Shown: in pieces, positions 10,351 through 18,675 of the stretch
Layout of the letters: each line of letters begins with the position of its first letter
How positions within the stretch are numbered: the first letter of the stretch is position 1
Origin: Erwinia phyllosphaerae
GTDB lineage: Bacteria; Pseudomonadota; Gammaproteobacteria; Enterobacterales; Enterobacteriaceae
Length of the DNA stretch: 64,000 nt
Assembly: GCF_019132875.1 (NCBI RefSeq)
Contig: NZ_JAHSPF010000002.1
Location: forward strand, 248,001 to 312,000
Direction: 5' to 3'
The notes under the pieces: model-generated
The model's input: the letters and a program-made list of their open reading frames with translations, nothing else
The model's database searches: none
Told to the model about the DNA's origin: nothing
Made by a program: the position numbers and the translations under genes

Positions 10351-10770
10351 CCGGCCCGCCGTGCCTTTCCATCTGCGGGTCAGTAAAAAAATAAATGGCA
10401 GTAATTCAAAAATTTAACCAGCAGTAAATAAAAAATTAACCATCAGTGTTTGATAAAGCATAAGAACCTGTTAATAATTTGATCATGGATGAAACACATT
10501 GACCCACACGGATGTACCGCTCTTAAACAATTGAGGCGCTGCACAAGCGCGACACAAACCATCCGAAAGCAAATAAGGCTTTGGGATGGGGTGGATGCGC
10601 AGATTGCAGCGTCTTCAGATGCCTGCTCCCCTCAATCGTCACTCCTCTCCTGGCTGTTTTTACAGCCGGGCGGGGTAGGTGTGATTGTGGCAGGATACTC
10701 TGTGGCTCTTCGGGCAACCGAAAGCATGCGCATCCGCCTCATCGCCAAAGACTCATTCACAGGAGGAGTT
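10351..10770. other. Regulatory region of the orphan lysis module
   Basis: About 420 bp after the repressor gene. It contains the TTAACCA direct repeats and a candidate promoter (separate entry). A frame open from 10489 continues into the ORF at 10771, but the upstream part has no family features; I see no other gene. Confidence 0.45.
10414..10477 (+). promoter_or_regulatory. Candidate promoter with two upstream repressor-like boxes
   Basis: Direct repeats TTAACCAGCAGT (10414-10425) and TTAACCATCAGT (10436-10447) are spaced 22 bp apart, two helical turns. They precede TTGATA (10450-10455), a 16-bp spacer and TAATAA (10472-10477). The boxes share TTAAC with the palindrome at the repressor start, so control by that repressor is likely; this is inference. 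Confidence 0.45.
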
Positions 10771-11049
10771 ATGGCGATCATTCACTACGGTAAGTCAGTG
10801 TTTGTTGGTAATGCGCGTACTCGTCGCCATCGGCGGCGCCAGTCTCACAATCATCTCAAATGCAGTATGGATAATGCGTTTACAACCGAACAGGAGACCC
10901 TTACGTTACGCAACGCTGAACGGATTTGTCAGCGACAGGTTATTTCTCGTGTCGACCGTGCAGTGACCTCACCCGGTCAACGAATTATCGATCAGGCAAG
11001 TTTCGATAACTGCTGTTTACCATTGGTTCACCTTTACGCCATTCGTTAA
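10771..11049 (+). CDS. Small arginine-rich protein of unknown function
   Basis: The 92-residue frame starts at an ATG preceded by a very strong AGGAGGAG site. It opens MAIIHYGKSVFVGNA and continues with a basic cluster (RTRRHRRRQSHNH) that could bind RNA or DNA. No family is assigned with confidence; small proteins annotated as levansucrase regulators in plant-associated enterics come to mind, but that is memory only. Placement right after the candidate repressor-controlled promoter suggests a positive regulator or antiterminator of the lysis genes downstream. Confidence 0.55.
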   Translation: MAIIHYGKSVFVGNARTRRHRRRQSHNHLKCSMDNAFTTEQETLTLRNAERICQRQVISRVDRAVTSPGQRIIDQASFDNCCLPLVHLYAIR

Positions 11050-11052
11050 ACA

Positions 11053-11307
11053 TTGGTCCTGGTAACGCTTTCAGGCGTAACACTATTCCTTGTTACTTCC
11101 ATTTCTCACTGGAACATCTTTCTTTTTCTCATTCTTCAGTCTGACTTCATTGTCACGGCAGTGACGCTGTCCTTATTAACGGGACTGATCAGCAGTGTTT
11201 ATGTTTTTTTCGTCTTTTTAGGCCATTTAGCCATATGGCGTTTTCGTGTGTCTGTTGATTTAAATGAGGAAATGTATGAGCCAAATCATCGCTATTTTAA
11301 ATTTTGA
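11053..11307 (+). CDS. Possible small two-helix membrane protein
   Basis: An 84-residue frame with a TTG start and no clear ribosome site. It holds two strongly hydrophobic stretches and overlaps the start of the endolysin gene by 32 bp. An antiholin-like role would fit the location, but the frame may equally be non-coding. The corresponding position in the intact prophage holds different membrane proteins. Confidence 0.25.
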   Translation: MVLVTLSGVTLFLVTSISHWNIFLFLILQSDFIVTAVTLSLLTGLISSVYVFFVFLGHLAIWRFRVSVDLNEEMYEPNHRYFKF

Positions 11308-11743
11308 GGAAGGCTACGTGGAGTCTCCCTATCTGGATACTCAGGGCTTTCCGGCGGTGGCGGGAGGGATTCGTATTGGGCCACAGGGCGCGTCATTGAG
11401 TAATTATCACTTTCTTATGCCTCGTTTAGTGGGCGATACCTGGAAGCTGTGCATTCTGGAAAGCAAACTGCAAGAAATGAAGAAATATGACCTTATCAGC
11501 CAGGCGCTGAAGAAATGCAACCGCGCCCGCAGCGACGTGCTTTACAGCATGGCCTGCCAGCCTGGCATTGAAAATCTGGCACAGTTTAAAGAGATGCTGA
11601 AGTTAATCGCTCAGGAGGATTTTCATGGGGCGGCCAAAGCAATGTTCGACAGCGCATGGGCGCAGAACAATAAAGGCCGGGCACGGCGTCATGCCGAGGT
11701 CATGCGTACTGGCAATTACGATATCTACAGGGGATTAATATGA
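11276..11743 (+). CDS. GH24-type endolysin with substituted catalytic Thr
   Basis: 155 residues, the same length as and clearly homologous to the prophage endolysin at 31985-32452 (both end with EVMRTG.YDIY.GLI). GH24 muramidases use Glu-8aa-Asp-5aa-Thr. Here Glu (FEEGY) and Asp (YLDTQ) are spaced correctly, but the third residue is Ala (GFPAVAGG), whereas the prophage copy has Thr (GYPTVGCG). Activity may be reduced or altered. The ATG at 11276 has GAGGA at 11266-11270; no signal or SAR sequence is visible, so export needs a holin. The stop overlaps the next start (ATGA). Confidence 0.85.
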   Translation: MSQIIAILNFEEGYVESPYLDTQGFPAVAGGIRIGPQGASLSNYHFLMPRLVGDTWKLCILESKLQEMKKYDLISQALKKCNRARSDVLYSMACQPGIENLAQFKEMLKLIAQEDFHGAAKAMFDSAWAQNNKGRARRHAEVMRTGNYDIYRGLI

Positions 11744-12087
11744 AATGGATGCTGTTTCTTACCGCTGTTTTACTGGCGATTATTATTTTGCTGCTTTTGC
11801 AGCGCTTTACCACGCTGCAGTTTGTTGCGCACGCCAAATTGTTATTTAAAACCTGGTCGGTCTGGCTGGCTTCGCTTGGTTCAGCGCTCAGCGCCTGGGC
11901 GCAATCTTTTCCTCAGTCTGCCCTTGATGCCTGGAACGGCATGCCGGAAGACGTCAAAGGTTTCTTGCCGCATAACTTTCTCGGCATGCTCGGCGCTTTT
12001 ATGGTGGCGATGGGGGTGATGGCGCAATTTGTAAGGCAGAAATCACTGGCACAGCAAAAGGATGCATTAGAAGGAAAAACAAAATGA
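11740..12087 (+). CDS. Holin-like membrane protein
   Basis: 115 residues with a hydrophobic N-terminal helix (about 4-22), an amphipathic central region beginning FVAHAKLLFKTWSVWLASLGSALSAW, and another hydrophobic segment near 80-98. It closely parallels the prophage protein at 32449-32793. Position between endolysin and spanin genes with 4-bp ATGA overlaps on both sides supports a holin role; the family name is not certain. Confidence 0.75.
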   Translation: MKWMLFLTAVLLAIIILLLLQRFTTLQFVAHAKLLFKTWSVWLASLGSALSAWAQSFPQSALDAWNGMPEDVKGFLPHNFLGMLGAFMVAMGVMAQFVRQKSLAQQKDALEGKTK

Positions 12088-12377
12088 CTTTCATCAACAC
12101 ACTGATTGGCGGCGGCTGGCACTGGCTGGCCGCGCTGGGGGCGTTGGTCGTTGCGGTTGGCGCCAGCTATTTCGGCGGTAAAAAAATCGGCAAAGTGCAG
12201 CAAAAAGCCAAATCCGATACTGAAAGCGCCCGGAAAGAGGTTGCTCAGGCCGCCGCCGTTGCACAACAGCAGCAGCAAAATCAACAGGAGGCGAAACGTG
12301 TCGTACAAATTAATAGCAATCTTGATGACGCTGCCGCTCGCGATAAGCTGCAGCAGTCAAAACACAACCAGCCGTAA
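12084..12377 (+). CDS. Rz-like inner-membrane spanin subunit
   Basis: 97 residues: an N-terminal transmembrane anchor (WLAALGALVVAVGASYFGGKKIG) followed by a charged, glutamine-rich coiled-coil periplasmic part. The paralogue at 32790-33086 has the same layout. The nested Rz1 gene in another frame completes a two-component spanin that would fuse inner and outer membranes during lysis. Confidence 0.85.
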   Translation: MTFINTLIGGGWHWLAALGALVVAVGASYFGGKKIGKVQQKAKSDTESARKEVAQAAAVAQQQQQNQQEAKRVVQINSNLDDAAARDKLQQSKHNQP

Positions 12378-12528
12378 GCCGGTTATCAGCGACTCGGCCT
12401 GTACTCTGTTAGCACCCATTACTACCCACGGCAACGATGCAAAACTTTTAGATATTCGCACCGTAAAAGCCATCACTACCCACAACGAAACCTGGGATCT
12501 GCTTTGTCAAAAGACCCCGACTCCCTGA
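12298..12528 (+). CDS. Rz1-like outer-membrane lipoprotein spanin subunit
   Basis: Starts at a GTG within the Rz gene in another frame, with CAGGAG upstream, and runs 151 bp past the Rz stop. The 76-residue product begins MSYKLIAILMTLPLAISC, a lipoprotein signal with lipobox AISC, and closely parallels the prophage Rz1 (both contain D.R.VK/REIT..NET). An embedded start inside Rz is the classic Rz/Rz1 arrangement. Confidence 0.85.
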   Translation: MSYKLIAILMTLPLAISCSSQNTTSRKPVISDSACTLLAPITTHGNDAKLLDIRTVKAITTHNETWDLLCQKTPTP

Positions 12529-12543
12529 TTTATCTTTACCGTC

Positions 12544-12572
12544 AAAAAGCTCTGCTGCGCAGGGCTTTTTTT
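12544..12572 (+). terminator. Terminator after the orphan lysis cassette
   Basis: Stem AAAAAGCTCTG / CAGGGCTTTTT (one G-T pair) with loop CTGCG and trailing T residues. Confidence 0.8.
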
Positions 12573-12600
12573 ATGCCTGAGTATTCCTGAGGAGGAATCT

Positions 12601-14352
12601 ATGATTGATGTAAACAGCTTTGCTGACCTGCGCACCACCGCACCGACCAAAACGGGTGATACGGCTTATCTGAAACGCTGGAGTGCGAACGATGGTAATT
12701 TCCGCGGCGGCGGTCAATTTGTTGGCTATCTGACTACCCCTTCGGTCACTGACGATAACGGGACTATCGCCGTTGGCACCAATTTTTACTGGAAGCGTAT
12801 TATTGATAATCCGGAGAATATTAATATTCTCCACTTTGGCGCAGTAGGCGACGGCTATGCTGATGATACCGAGCCTTTTAAACGTATGCTGGCGTGGACG
12901 CTGAAATATAACTCGAATATTCGCGATCTGCCGGTGCGTTTGCCGGGCGGTAAGTTCCTGATTAAGCCTATTGATATCAGCGCAACTGAATACGGTTTCT
13001 TTGGGGTTGTTGGCGATGATGTGGATTTGGGATCTATTCCACGCACCATCATCATCTCTGACAAAAGTACTTCTACCGTTTTCAAAGTGAATGCGCGCCG
13101 CACACTGTTTAAAGGTATTCAGTGGGATGGTCAGGCAACTGCCAATACCACCACCAACACGGCTGCTATTACTGCGACCATGTTGAATAATACCCAACCC
13201 TTCTTTGAGAACATTATTACCGCGGGCCAGACGGTAAACATTTACTGCTTCCGTGCACAGTATACCGGCGGTACGGTGTTCAAACTGCAGGATACGCTCG
13301 ACAGTAAGTTTGACCAAATCTATACCGTTTCAACCTATAGCCGCGTCTTTGATGTGGGCTGGTCGGATACCGCCAGCGGCTCCTGGGACCACTCTACGGC
13401 CATTGAGCTGAGCAACGCCAACTTCCAGACCGGTTACGGCGACGCCACTCTTTATATGCCGCGTATGACTCAGGGGATTATTCGTAACGTCTGGATAGAA
13501 CATACCCGTTTCCCTGGCGACCTGTCAGATGGCGGCTGGACTATCGATACGCTGAATATCGAAGGCTGTAGTAATCCAATGGTGCTGGATAACTGCCGCA
13601 TGATGGTACGTCAGTTAAATCTGCAGGCGGGCGCAGCCATCTCGACCAACCTGACTTCTACAGGACGCTGGCTCTCTACGTTTGAGTATGGCTATCGCCG
13701 TGATGAGAACTTCGGTTCCTATCTTTCTGGCTCGCTAAAAGCTGGCTATTACAGCGGTCACAAAATCACTAACACCACTGCGACCGACAACTGGTACAAA
13801 GTGGGGCAATTCTTCTTCCCTAAAGCTAATCAGCAATGGGTGATGGAGATGATCGGTAAAGCCAATACCACGGCGCCATCCAGTACGGCGGCCAGCCCAA
13901 TCACTTCTCCAGGGAGCGGTAGAACCATCATCAATATGGAGCGTGGTGATACGGTGTGGGTAGAGGCTTATCACATGGGAACGCCAGCGGTGCTGGATAT
14001 TCGCTATACGCGTGTAGGCACAACCTATGTGGCTATTTACGTGAAACTGGCGGCGAACAGCGGCGATACCATGTTTAACCTGGAAACCACAGGGCCAACG
14101 CGTTTTGAGTCTGGTTCCTGTTCTTTGTTCCAGCCTGACTTCTCGGTCGTTACAGATACCAGCACTTTGGGCACGCTGAAACCTCAGGCGCGCTTTGGGC
14201 TGCACAACGGACTGGCGGGTATCGGTGCGAATGAGAAAGGTGTATTGACCCTGGCAACGGCGGCCGGGACACCAACAAATAAAACAACGCCGACTGGATT
14301 TGTACTGGTGAATATCAATGGTACGGATCACAAGATCCCTTACTACGATTGA
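12601..14352 (+). CDS. Tailspike/depolymerase-like protein with pectate-lyase fold
   Basis: 583 residues. After a short N-terminal region, residues about 75-120 contain NILHFGAVGDGYADDTEPF..LPGGKFLI, the hallmark start of the pectate-lyase-superfamily beta-helix of phage tailspikes. A beta-sandwich-like, Thr/Gly-rich C-terminal region follows from about residue 400. Such proteins bind or cleave surface polysaccharides. An AGGAGG site precedes the ATG. It is separated from the spanin genes by a terminator and has no tail genes beside it, so it may be the last piece of an old prophage or a retained polysaccharide-degrading enzyme. No signal peptide is seen. Confidence 0.75.
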   Translation: MIDVNSFADLRTTAPTKTGDTAYLKRWSANDGNFRGGGQFVGYLTTPSVTDDNGTIAVGTNFYWKRIIDNPENINILHFGAVGDGYADDTEPFKRMLAWTLKYNSNIRDLPVRLPGGKFLIKPIDISATEYGFFGVVGDDVDLGSIPRTIIISDKSTSTVFKVNARRTLFKGIQWDGQATANTTTNTAAITATMLNNTQPFFENIITAGQTVNIYCFRAQYTGGTVFKLQDTLDSKFDQIYTVSTYSRVFDVGWSDTASGSWDHSTAIELSNANFQTGYGDATLYMPRMTQGIIRNVWIEHTRFPGDLSDGGWTIDTLNIEGCSNPMVLDNCRMMVRQLNLQAGAAISTNLTSTGRWLSTFEYGYRRDENFGSYLSGSLKAGYYSGHKITNTTATDNWYKVGQFFFPKANQQWVMEMIGKANTTAPSSTAASPITSPGSGRTIINMERGDTVWVEAYHMGTPAVLDIRYTRVGTTYVAIYVKLAANSGDTMFNLETTGPTRFESGSCSLFQPDFSVVTDTSTLGTLKPQARFGLHNGLAGIGANEKGVLTLATAAGTPTNKTTPTGFVLVNINGTDHKIPYYD

Positions 14353-14368
14353 TTCCAGTATAATTTTT

Positions 14369-14396
14369 GGCGAGGCTGCGGCCTCGCCTTTTTTTT
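14369..14396 (+). terminator. Terminator after the tailspike-like gene
   Basis: Perfect stem GGCGAGGC / GCCTCGCC around TGCG, followed by eight T. Confidence 0.9.
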
Positions 14397-14512
14397 GCCT
14401 TGCAGACCGTCCGGGTGAAAAATTGCTGAGAAAACCGTCACCTGAGCTGGCAGGCTCTTGACTCTCTCCACGCTTTTTCCTACTTTATATCCCCGCAGGA
14501 CTTCTCTTTAAA

Positions 14513-14588
14513 GCCGATATAGCTCAGTTGGTAGAGCAGCGCATTCGTAATGCGAAGGTCGTAGGTTCGACTCCTATTATCGGCACCA
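14513..14588 (+). tRNA. thrW: tRNA-Thr (anticodon CGU)
   Basis: The 76-nt cloverleaf starts GCCGATATAGCTCAGTTGG and ends ATCGGCACCA, with encoded CCA. The acceptor arm GCCGATA pairs with TATCGGC, and the T arm is GTAGG/CCTAT with GTTCGAC. The anticodon loop TTCGTAA gives CGU, reading ACG Thr. The position after proBA matches thrW of E. coli. The gene is intact; its 3' part serves as attachment site for the prophage. Confidence 0.97.
14543..14588. repeat. attL core (3' half of thrW)
   Basis: 46 bp from ATTCGTAATGCG to the CCA end, identical to 59047-59092. The integrase gene begins just inside this boundary, as in P22-type elements. Confidence 0.93.
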
Positions 14589-14602
14589 GTAAAATCAATC
14601 GC

Positions 14603-15766
14603 TTAAGCCATCCTGACCAACTCATCAAAAGTACCTTGTGCCATATTTGTGCCATTGCCTCCCAAAAAAGAGTCGATTTGCATGGCGTGCTGCGTCAAAT
14701 GACTTGGTGCCAGGTGAGCGTAACGCTGCACCATTTCAATGCTCTCCCAGCCACCCATTTCCTGAAGCGCTGATAGAGGGACGCCTGACTGAACGAGCCA
14801 GCTCGCCCAGGTGTGCCTCAAGTCGTGGAAGCGGAAGTTTTCTATCCCGGCACGCCTTAACGCCGCCCGCCACGCCGTGTTAGCATCGCTACGCATCTTC
14901 CTTATAGCTTTAGTCCTGGTCCCGTCAGGTCGGACTGAAGATTCCGTGTGAACGAATACCCAGCGGTTGTGTTTGCCAACCTGATCGCGAAGTATCTTGC
15001 AGGCTGAGTCATTAAGGGCGACCCCAATCGCCCTACCTGCTTTTGCATCCTCCGGATGTATCCAGGCAACCTTACGCTGCATGTCGATTTGCGACCATTC
15101 CAGATCAACAATATTCGACCGGCGCAACCCGGTCGCCAGGGCAAACACGACAACCGGCCGGAAGTGATCCGGCATCTCCCTTATCAAATCCTTTGCCTCT
15201 TCTTTTGTCAGCCAGCGGATACGTTTATTTTTCGGTACCGGGCATTTAATGTTTGGCGCTTTCTCTATCCATCGCCACTCATTAGCCGCGCACCGCAATA
15301 AAGCCCGAATGAACGCAAGGTGTGTTGCCTTTGTCGCCTGGGCTGCTGGCTTCTCCTTGTATGCCGGAACGGGCAACCCCTTCCTTAATCGGCTATCCCT
15401 CATCGCCTCCCAGTTCATCAGGTGCTTACGGTTAATCATCCCACTGACTGCAGCGAGTATTCTGTCCTCGGTAATGCTGGACAGGTGCTTGCCGTTAAAG
15501 TGCAGCATCCAAAAACCTATCCGGCTTTTATCATCATCCAGGCTTTTTTTATGCTGCTTCTCATTGAGCCAGCGTACGCACGCTTCATTGAATGTTCTGG
15601 CTTTGTACTCACCAAGACGGTCAACACGCCACGCCTCGGCCTTCAGTTTGTCATGCAGTTCCTGGGCCTGCCTTTTGTCCGTTGTTTCAAGAGAGCGTCT
15701 AATTCGTTGTCCACTTTGCGCAACGAAGTCGCAGTGCCACGTACCGGCACGCTGTTTGATTGACAT
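14603..15766 (-). CDS. int: Phage tyrosine-recombinase integrase
   Basis: 387 residues, for site-specific integration into thrW. An N-terminal arm-binding and SAM-like region spans about 1-170. The catalytic domain shows the Arg in TGLRRSNI, the box [11 protein letters not shown] and the Tyr nucleophile in [10 protein letters not shown]. The gene reads toward attL; its last codons overlap two TTGTGCCAT direct repeats that look like arm-type binding sites. The 5' end is overlapped by the excisionase gene for 124 bp. Confidence 0.95.
   Translation of the reverse strand: MSIKQRAGTWHCDFVAQSGQRIRRSLETTDKRQAQELHDKLKAEAWRVDRLGEYKARTFNEACVRWLNEKQHKKSLDDDKSRIGFWMLHFNGKHLSSITEDRILAAVSGMINRKHLMNWEAMRDSRLRKGLPVPAYKEKPAAQATKATHLAFIRALLRCAANEWRWIEKAPNIKCPVPKNKRIRWLTKEEAKDLIREMPDHFRPVVVFALATGLRRSNIVDLEWSQIDMQRKVAWIHPEDAKAGRAIGVALNDSACKILRDQVGKHNRWVFVHTESSVRPDGTRTKAIRKMRSDANTAWRAALRRAGIENFRFHDLRHTWASWLVQSGVPLSALQEMGGWESIEMVQRYAHLAPSHLTQHAMQIDSFLGGNGTNMAQGTFDELVRMA
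14636..14655 (+). promoter_or_regulatory. Putative integrase arm-type sites, left arm
   Basis: TTGTGCCAT at 14636-14644 and again at 14647-14655, an 11-bp period, inside the 3' end of int. The same 9-mer recurs on the right side near attR in the same orientation. Confidence 0.6.
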
Positions 15767-15990
15767 GCTTTATCCTCCGGCATACCAACCGCATTCACGG
15801 CCCGATTGTGGATCGGGTTCTTCAAAGCCGCAATACAGTCGGACTTACAAATTCGATATGGGCTTTTCTTTCGGCTTGGGTTTATCTGGGTGGCAAACAG
15901 CCTTCCTGAGCAAATCCATTGCGTGACCGTTCCTTTGTCGATTTTCAGGAATGCGGCAGCCTCCTCACGCGTGAAGATCTCTTCTTCCAT
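15643..15990 (-). CDS. xis: Excisionase-like helix-turn-helix protein
   Basis: 115 residues from the ATG at 15990 (AGAGG upstream). The N-terminal 55 residues carry a MerR/AlpA-type winged helix ([28 protein letters not shown]), typical of recombination directionality factors. Its 3' end overlaps int, which favours coupled expression. The role is assigned from position and fold, not sequence identity to a studied Xis. Confidence 0.7.
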   Translation of the reverse strand: MEEEIFTREEAAAFLKIDKGTVTQWICSGRLFATQINPSRKKSPYRICKSDCIAALKNPIHNRAVNAVGMPEDKACQSNSVPVRGTATSLRKVDNELDALLKQRTKGRPRNCMTN

Positions 15991-16027
15991 ACTGCCTCTA
16001 TTTTTGGTTGCGATGTGGGGAGGGTGG

Positions 16028-16231
16028 TCACCCACCACGCGCCACCTGATGACAGACACAATTCAGCCATAGCCATGCCCGCCCGCGGTGCTTTGCGGGG
16101 ATAAGGGCGGCTATTTTCGGTGAGTGCTTGTCGAGTATCTGGCGGTACGTGAGGGTATTGTTTGGGTTTGCGTATTCTTTCAGTGCGGTGCGGGCGGTGC
16201 TTTTAATAGCGTTGTCAGCTTCCGGCGTCAT
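16028..16231 (-). CDS. Hypothetical phage protein (67 aa)
   Basis: Basic, helical-looking early-operon product (TYRQILDKHSPKIAALIPAKHRGRAW). The start overlaps the upstream gene by 17 bp. No recognised family. Confidence 0.55.
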   Translation of the reverse strand: MTPEADNAIKSTARTALKEYANPNNTLTYRQILDKHSPKIAALIPAKHRGRAWLWLNCVCHQVARGG

Positions 16232-16691
16232 CGGTCAGCCTTATGCCGGGAATTTTCCCGGCGGCGATTTTGTTGACCAGCGCTTCAGCCCAATCAATAA
16301 CGTGCTGATCACGAGGTAAGGAAGTTAACGCCATGGTTAAATCCACGATTAGCTGATCACGCCTGCGCTCTGCTTCGGTTAGGATTGGGCGGAAGCAATT
16401 GGCGACCGCGTATGCCAGCATGCTGCCGCGACCACCATCGGCTTCGTAAAAAGCGACAGGGCGGGAGTTGGTGAACCCATTCCCAATTATTTTCACTTTT
16501 TCACCAGCTTCACCTACAAACGCAGGGAAATCTTCACCGTAAAAGTTTACTAATTCACACTCACAACCAACCGGCGGCAGACCTGCGCCATCCCAAGTAA
16601 CAGGTGAATCTCCTGTTATGATTTTAACGTTAGGGATGCCAGCAAACATCTTCTTAATTTCTGCCTTCATTCTTTCCATTTCGCTGCTCAT
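16215..16691 (-). CDS. Hypothetical phage early protein (158 aa)
   Basis: Start taken at 16691 (MSSEMERMKAEIKKMF) because AGAGGAG precedes it; this also gives a 4-bp overlap with the zinc-finger gene upstream. The central segment resembles small phage proteins with a beta-rich PVGCECELVNF..FPAFVGEAGEKVKIIG core, the C-terminal part is helical. Function unknown. Confidence 0.6.
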   Translation of the reverse strand: MSSEMERMKAEIKKMFAGIPNVKIITGDSPVTWDGAGLPPVGCECELVNFYGEDFPAFVGEAGEKVKIIGNGFTNSRPVAFYEADGGRGSMLAYAVANCFRPILTEAERRRDQLIVDLTMALTSLPRDQHVIDWAEALVNKIAAGKIPGIRLTDDAGS

Positions 16692-16897
16692 ACAACTCTC
16701 CTCTGGCTCGCAGCCCACACCATTGCTTCATGGTCTTTCCGGCAATCTGCGTCACAAAAGTGGCCGCTGTCGATTGGTGACTCACAGTAGTGGCACTCTC
16801 CGGTATACACCATCTGCGGCGGCTTCCGGTTAGCCAGGGCAATCTCAATCATTTGCTGCTCGCGTTCTGCGGCTTCATCTAAAATATCAGCGTGCAT
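16688..16897 (-). CDS. DksA/TraR-type zinc-finger protein
   Basis: 69 residues with a helical N terminus and a C4-type zinc finger (CHYCESPIDSGHFCDADCRKDHE). Phage and plasmid TraR-like proteins of this size bind RNA polymerase through the secondary channel, mimicking DksA plus ppGpp; whether this one does so is inference. Confidence 0.7.
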   Translation of the reverse strand: MHADILDEAAEREQQMIEIALANRKPPQMVYTGECHYCESPIDSGHFCDADCRKDHEAMVWAASQRRVV

Positions 16898-16943
16898 ATC
16901 TGTTACTCCGAATTAAAGGCACAAAAAAAGCCGCTTAAGCGAC

Positions 16944-17003
16944 TCAGTCTTTCCACACAGCCACAATGCAAAGGGCTATGAATGCGATGTTGATGGCTAT
17001 CAT
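16944..17003 (-). CDS. Possible 19-aa membrane peptide
   Basis: MIAINIAFIALCIVAVWKD, a single hydrophobic helix. Its ATG overlaps the stop of the upstream gene (ATGA), an arrangement used throughout this operon. Very short, so uncertain. Confidence 0.3.
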   Translation of the reverse strand: MIAINIAFIALCIVAVWKD

Positions 17004-17749
17004 TCTTCTACCGTGTAGCCAGCGGCGCGGATTAATTTCATAGCGTTTTGCGTGCCATCCACGAAGCCATTGCAGTAGTCTTTGCTTCCGCCGCTCATAT
17101 GTGAAACGGCTCCAAAATCGCAATAAGTGAACTTTACAGGCTGCATAGCCGGCGCTGGCGGTGCGGTGAGTGTTGCAAACCATGCAACATCAGGATGCGT
17201 CATTCTTTCATCAACAGCTGCGTCGAAATCATTCAATTCGAGATCGACAAGGTCATCCCAGCTTACCAGTCCGGGCTCGTCATCATCGCCAAACGCATCT
17301 TTGTCGCGCAGAAAGCGATAACGTAAAGCATCACGCTGAATACTCGAATCTGTCACATTGATTTTTCTTGCGTTCCACCCATGCATATATCCTGTGATAG
17401 GACCCATCTTATGCCATTCATCGGAATGGAAAGCCGCCATTGCGGTAAGATAATCGATATCGAGTCCACATCGACTTATACGTCCCTCACATTCAACTCT
17501 GGCTTTCTTTTCGGCTATTGCTGCATCTTTCCAGGTATTAAACCCATCAGGGCCTTTTGCATCTTCGCGTAATTGGTACAGTTCTGCGTAAAGTTCACCC
17601 ACTGGCTCCGGCTGCGGCGCTTCCAGTGCTGCCAGGGCTACCTTAGCCAGCGCTTTCAGTTTGGCTGAACCCTCTGCGTCGATAGACATACCAGAGAGAC
17701 TTTCTGCAATTAAATAGTTAGCAGCTTCTATCAGCTCCTGATTATTCAT
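17000..17749 (-). CDS. Phage early protein with Ea22-like N terminus
   Basis: 249 residues from the ATG at 17749, preceded by GAGGG. The N-terminal half (LIEAANYLIAESLSGMSIDAEGSAKLKALAKVALAAL) resembles the modular N termini of lambdoid Ea22/Ead proteins; the rest (YRFLRDKDAFGDDD, CNGFVDGTQNAM) is also common in such mosaic proteins. Function unknown; non-essential accessory products are usual here. Confidence 0.6.
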   Translation of the reverse strand: MNNQELIEAANYLIAESLSGMSIDAEGSAKLKALAKVALAALEAPQPEPVGELYAELYQLREDAKGPDGFNTWKDAAIAEKKARVECEGRISRCGLDIDYLTAMAAFHSDEWHKMGPITGYMHGWNARKINVTDSSIQRDALRYRFLRDKDAFGDDDEPGLVSWDDLVDLELNDFDAAVDERMTHPDVAWFATLTAPPAPAMQPVKFTYCDFGAVSHMSGGSKDYCNGFVDGTQNAMKLIRAAGYTVEE

Positions 17750-18068
17750 CTTTGTTGCCCTCAATGATGCGCACCTGCTTGCCGCAGCCCTGGCAGAACT
17801 TAACCCGATTCTCTACGGGGCCATCGACTGTAAACTGCCAATCCTCACCACAAGATGAAGACCAGAAGTAATCATTCTCGTCATAACGCCATCCGCATTC
17901 TCCGGGTGATGACAGTTCCGCGATGCGCTTATCCTTCTCCGCGTCATTTACCCGGCGACGGCGTAGCTCAAGAAGCAGGCAAAGAAGTACGCCATCTTCT
18001 GGATTATCTTCAATAACCTCAATCCATTCCGCCAATCCGCCATCGGGACTACGCTCAATCGTGCTCAT
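17742..18068 (-). CDS. Small phage protein with C-terminal Cys motif
   Basis: 108 residues from the ATG at 18068 with GGAGG upstream; the long in-frame extension to 18230 lies inside the upstream gene and is rejected. The C-terminal part has Cys residues in SSSCGEDW and FCQGCGKQV, suggesting a metal site. The stop overlaps the next start by 8 bp. Confidence 0.6.
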   Translation of the reverse strand: MSTIERSPDGGLAEWIEVIEDNPEDGVLLCLLLELRRRRVNDAEKDKRIAELSSPGECGWRYDENDYFWSSSCGEDWQFTVDGPVENRVKFCQGCGKQVRIIEGNKDE

Positions 18069-18627
18069 TGTTGCCTCCGTCTGCCGGGTGGGCGGCGCAT
18101 GGGCCTTCGTGCCCACTTTGTCGCGTGCAATACCATCCTTGTGGCGGGATATTGCATTTATCTTTGCTGGCTCCCTGTGCGCGAAGTTGTGCGGCGACGG
18201 TCGTGCATGTCTCGTATAGATCCGATCCATCCTCAGCTAAGACGATGGCATCCCTTACCGCTATCGCACCTTTCGCCATCCACTCGTTGATTACTGCGTC
18301 AGTTGCTGGGAGTCTTTTTGGCAGCAGAATCTTATGGGCGGCCAGCATTGCTCTTTCAGGAACCCCTTCATCCGCGAAGAAAGCATCGAGAGCCTGCATC
18401 ATTGCGGCAAAAGAAGGTTCTGTATGGATTAACGCATTCTCAGCCGCCAGCTCTTTCACCTGCTGCTGAAGTTTTGCAATCTGCCAGTCGCGCCATCCCA
18501 GTTCGGCTGCTATGTCTGATTTGCTGTTAAGTTCTTCGCGAGTCATAGCGCTGACGTGACGCGAGTAGTGATTACCAGCCATATCCATTTTCATGGCGTC
18601 GCGCAGTGCGTAATATTTTTCACTCAT
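18055..18627 (-). CDS. Phage early protein, Ead/Ea22-like modular type (190 aa)
   Basis: The ATG at 18627 has GGAG upstream. A coiled coil (LGWRDWQIAKLQQQVKELAAENALI) is followed by ALDAFFADEGVPERAMLAAHKILLP, a segment typical of the variable lambdoid Ea proteins, and a Cys/His-containing tail (CNIPPQGWYCTRQSGHEGPC). Function unknown. Confidence 0.6.
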   Translation of the reverse strand: MSEKYYALRDAMKMDMAGNHYSRHVSAMTREELNSKSDIAAELGWRDWQIAKLQQQVKELAAENALIHTEPSFAAMMQALDAFFADEGVPERAMLAAHKILLPKRLPATDAVINEWMAKGAIAVRDAIVLAEDGSDLYETCTTVAAQLRAQGASKDKCNIPPQGWYCTRQSGHEGPCAAHPADGGNNEHD

Positions 18628-18675
18628 TTTGTGTCTCCAACGATTTCATTTCGTTTATCTAACACTTCGGTCATA

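Noticed and set aside
10489..10770. N-terminal extension of the arginine-rich protein
   Set aside because: The strong AGGAGGAG site directly before 10771 favours the short form; the upstream sequence has no protein-like features.
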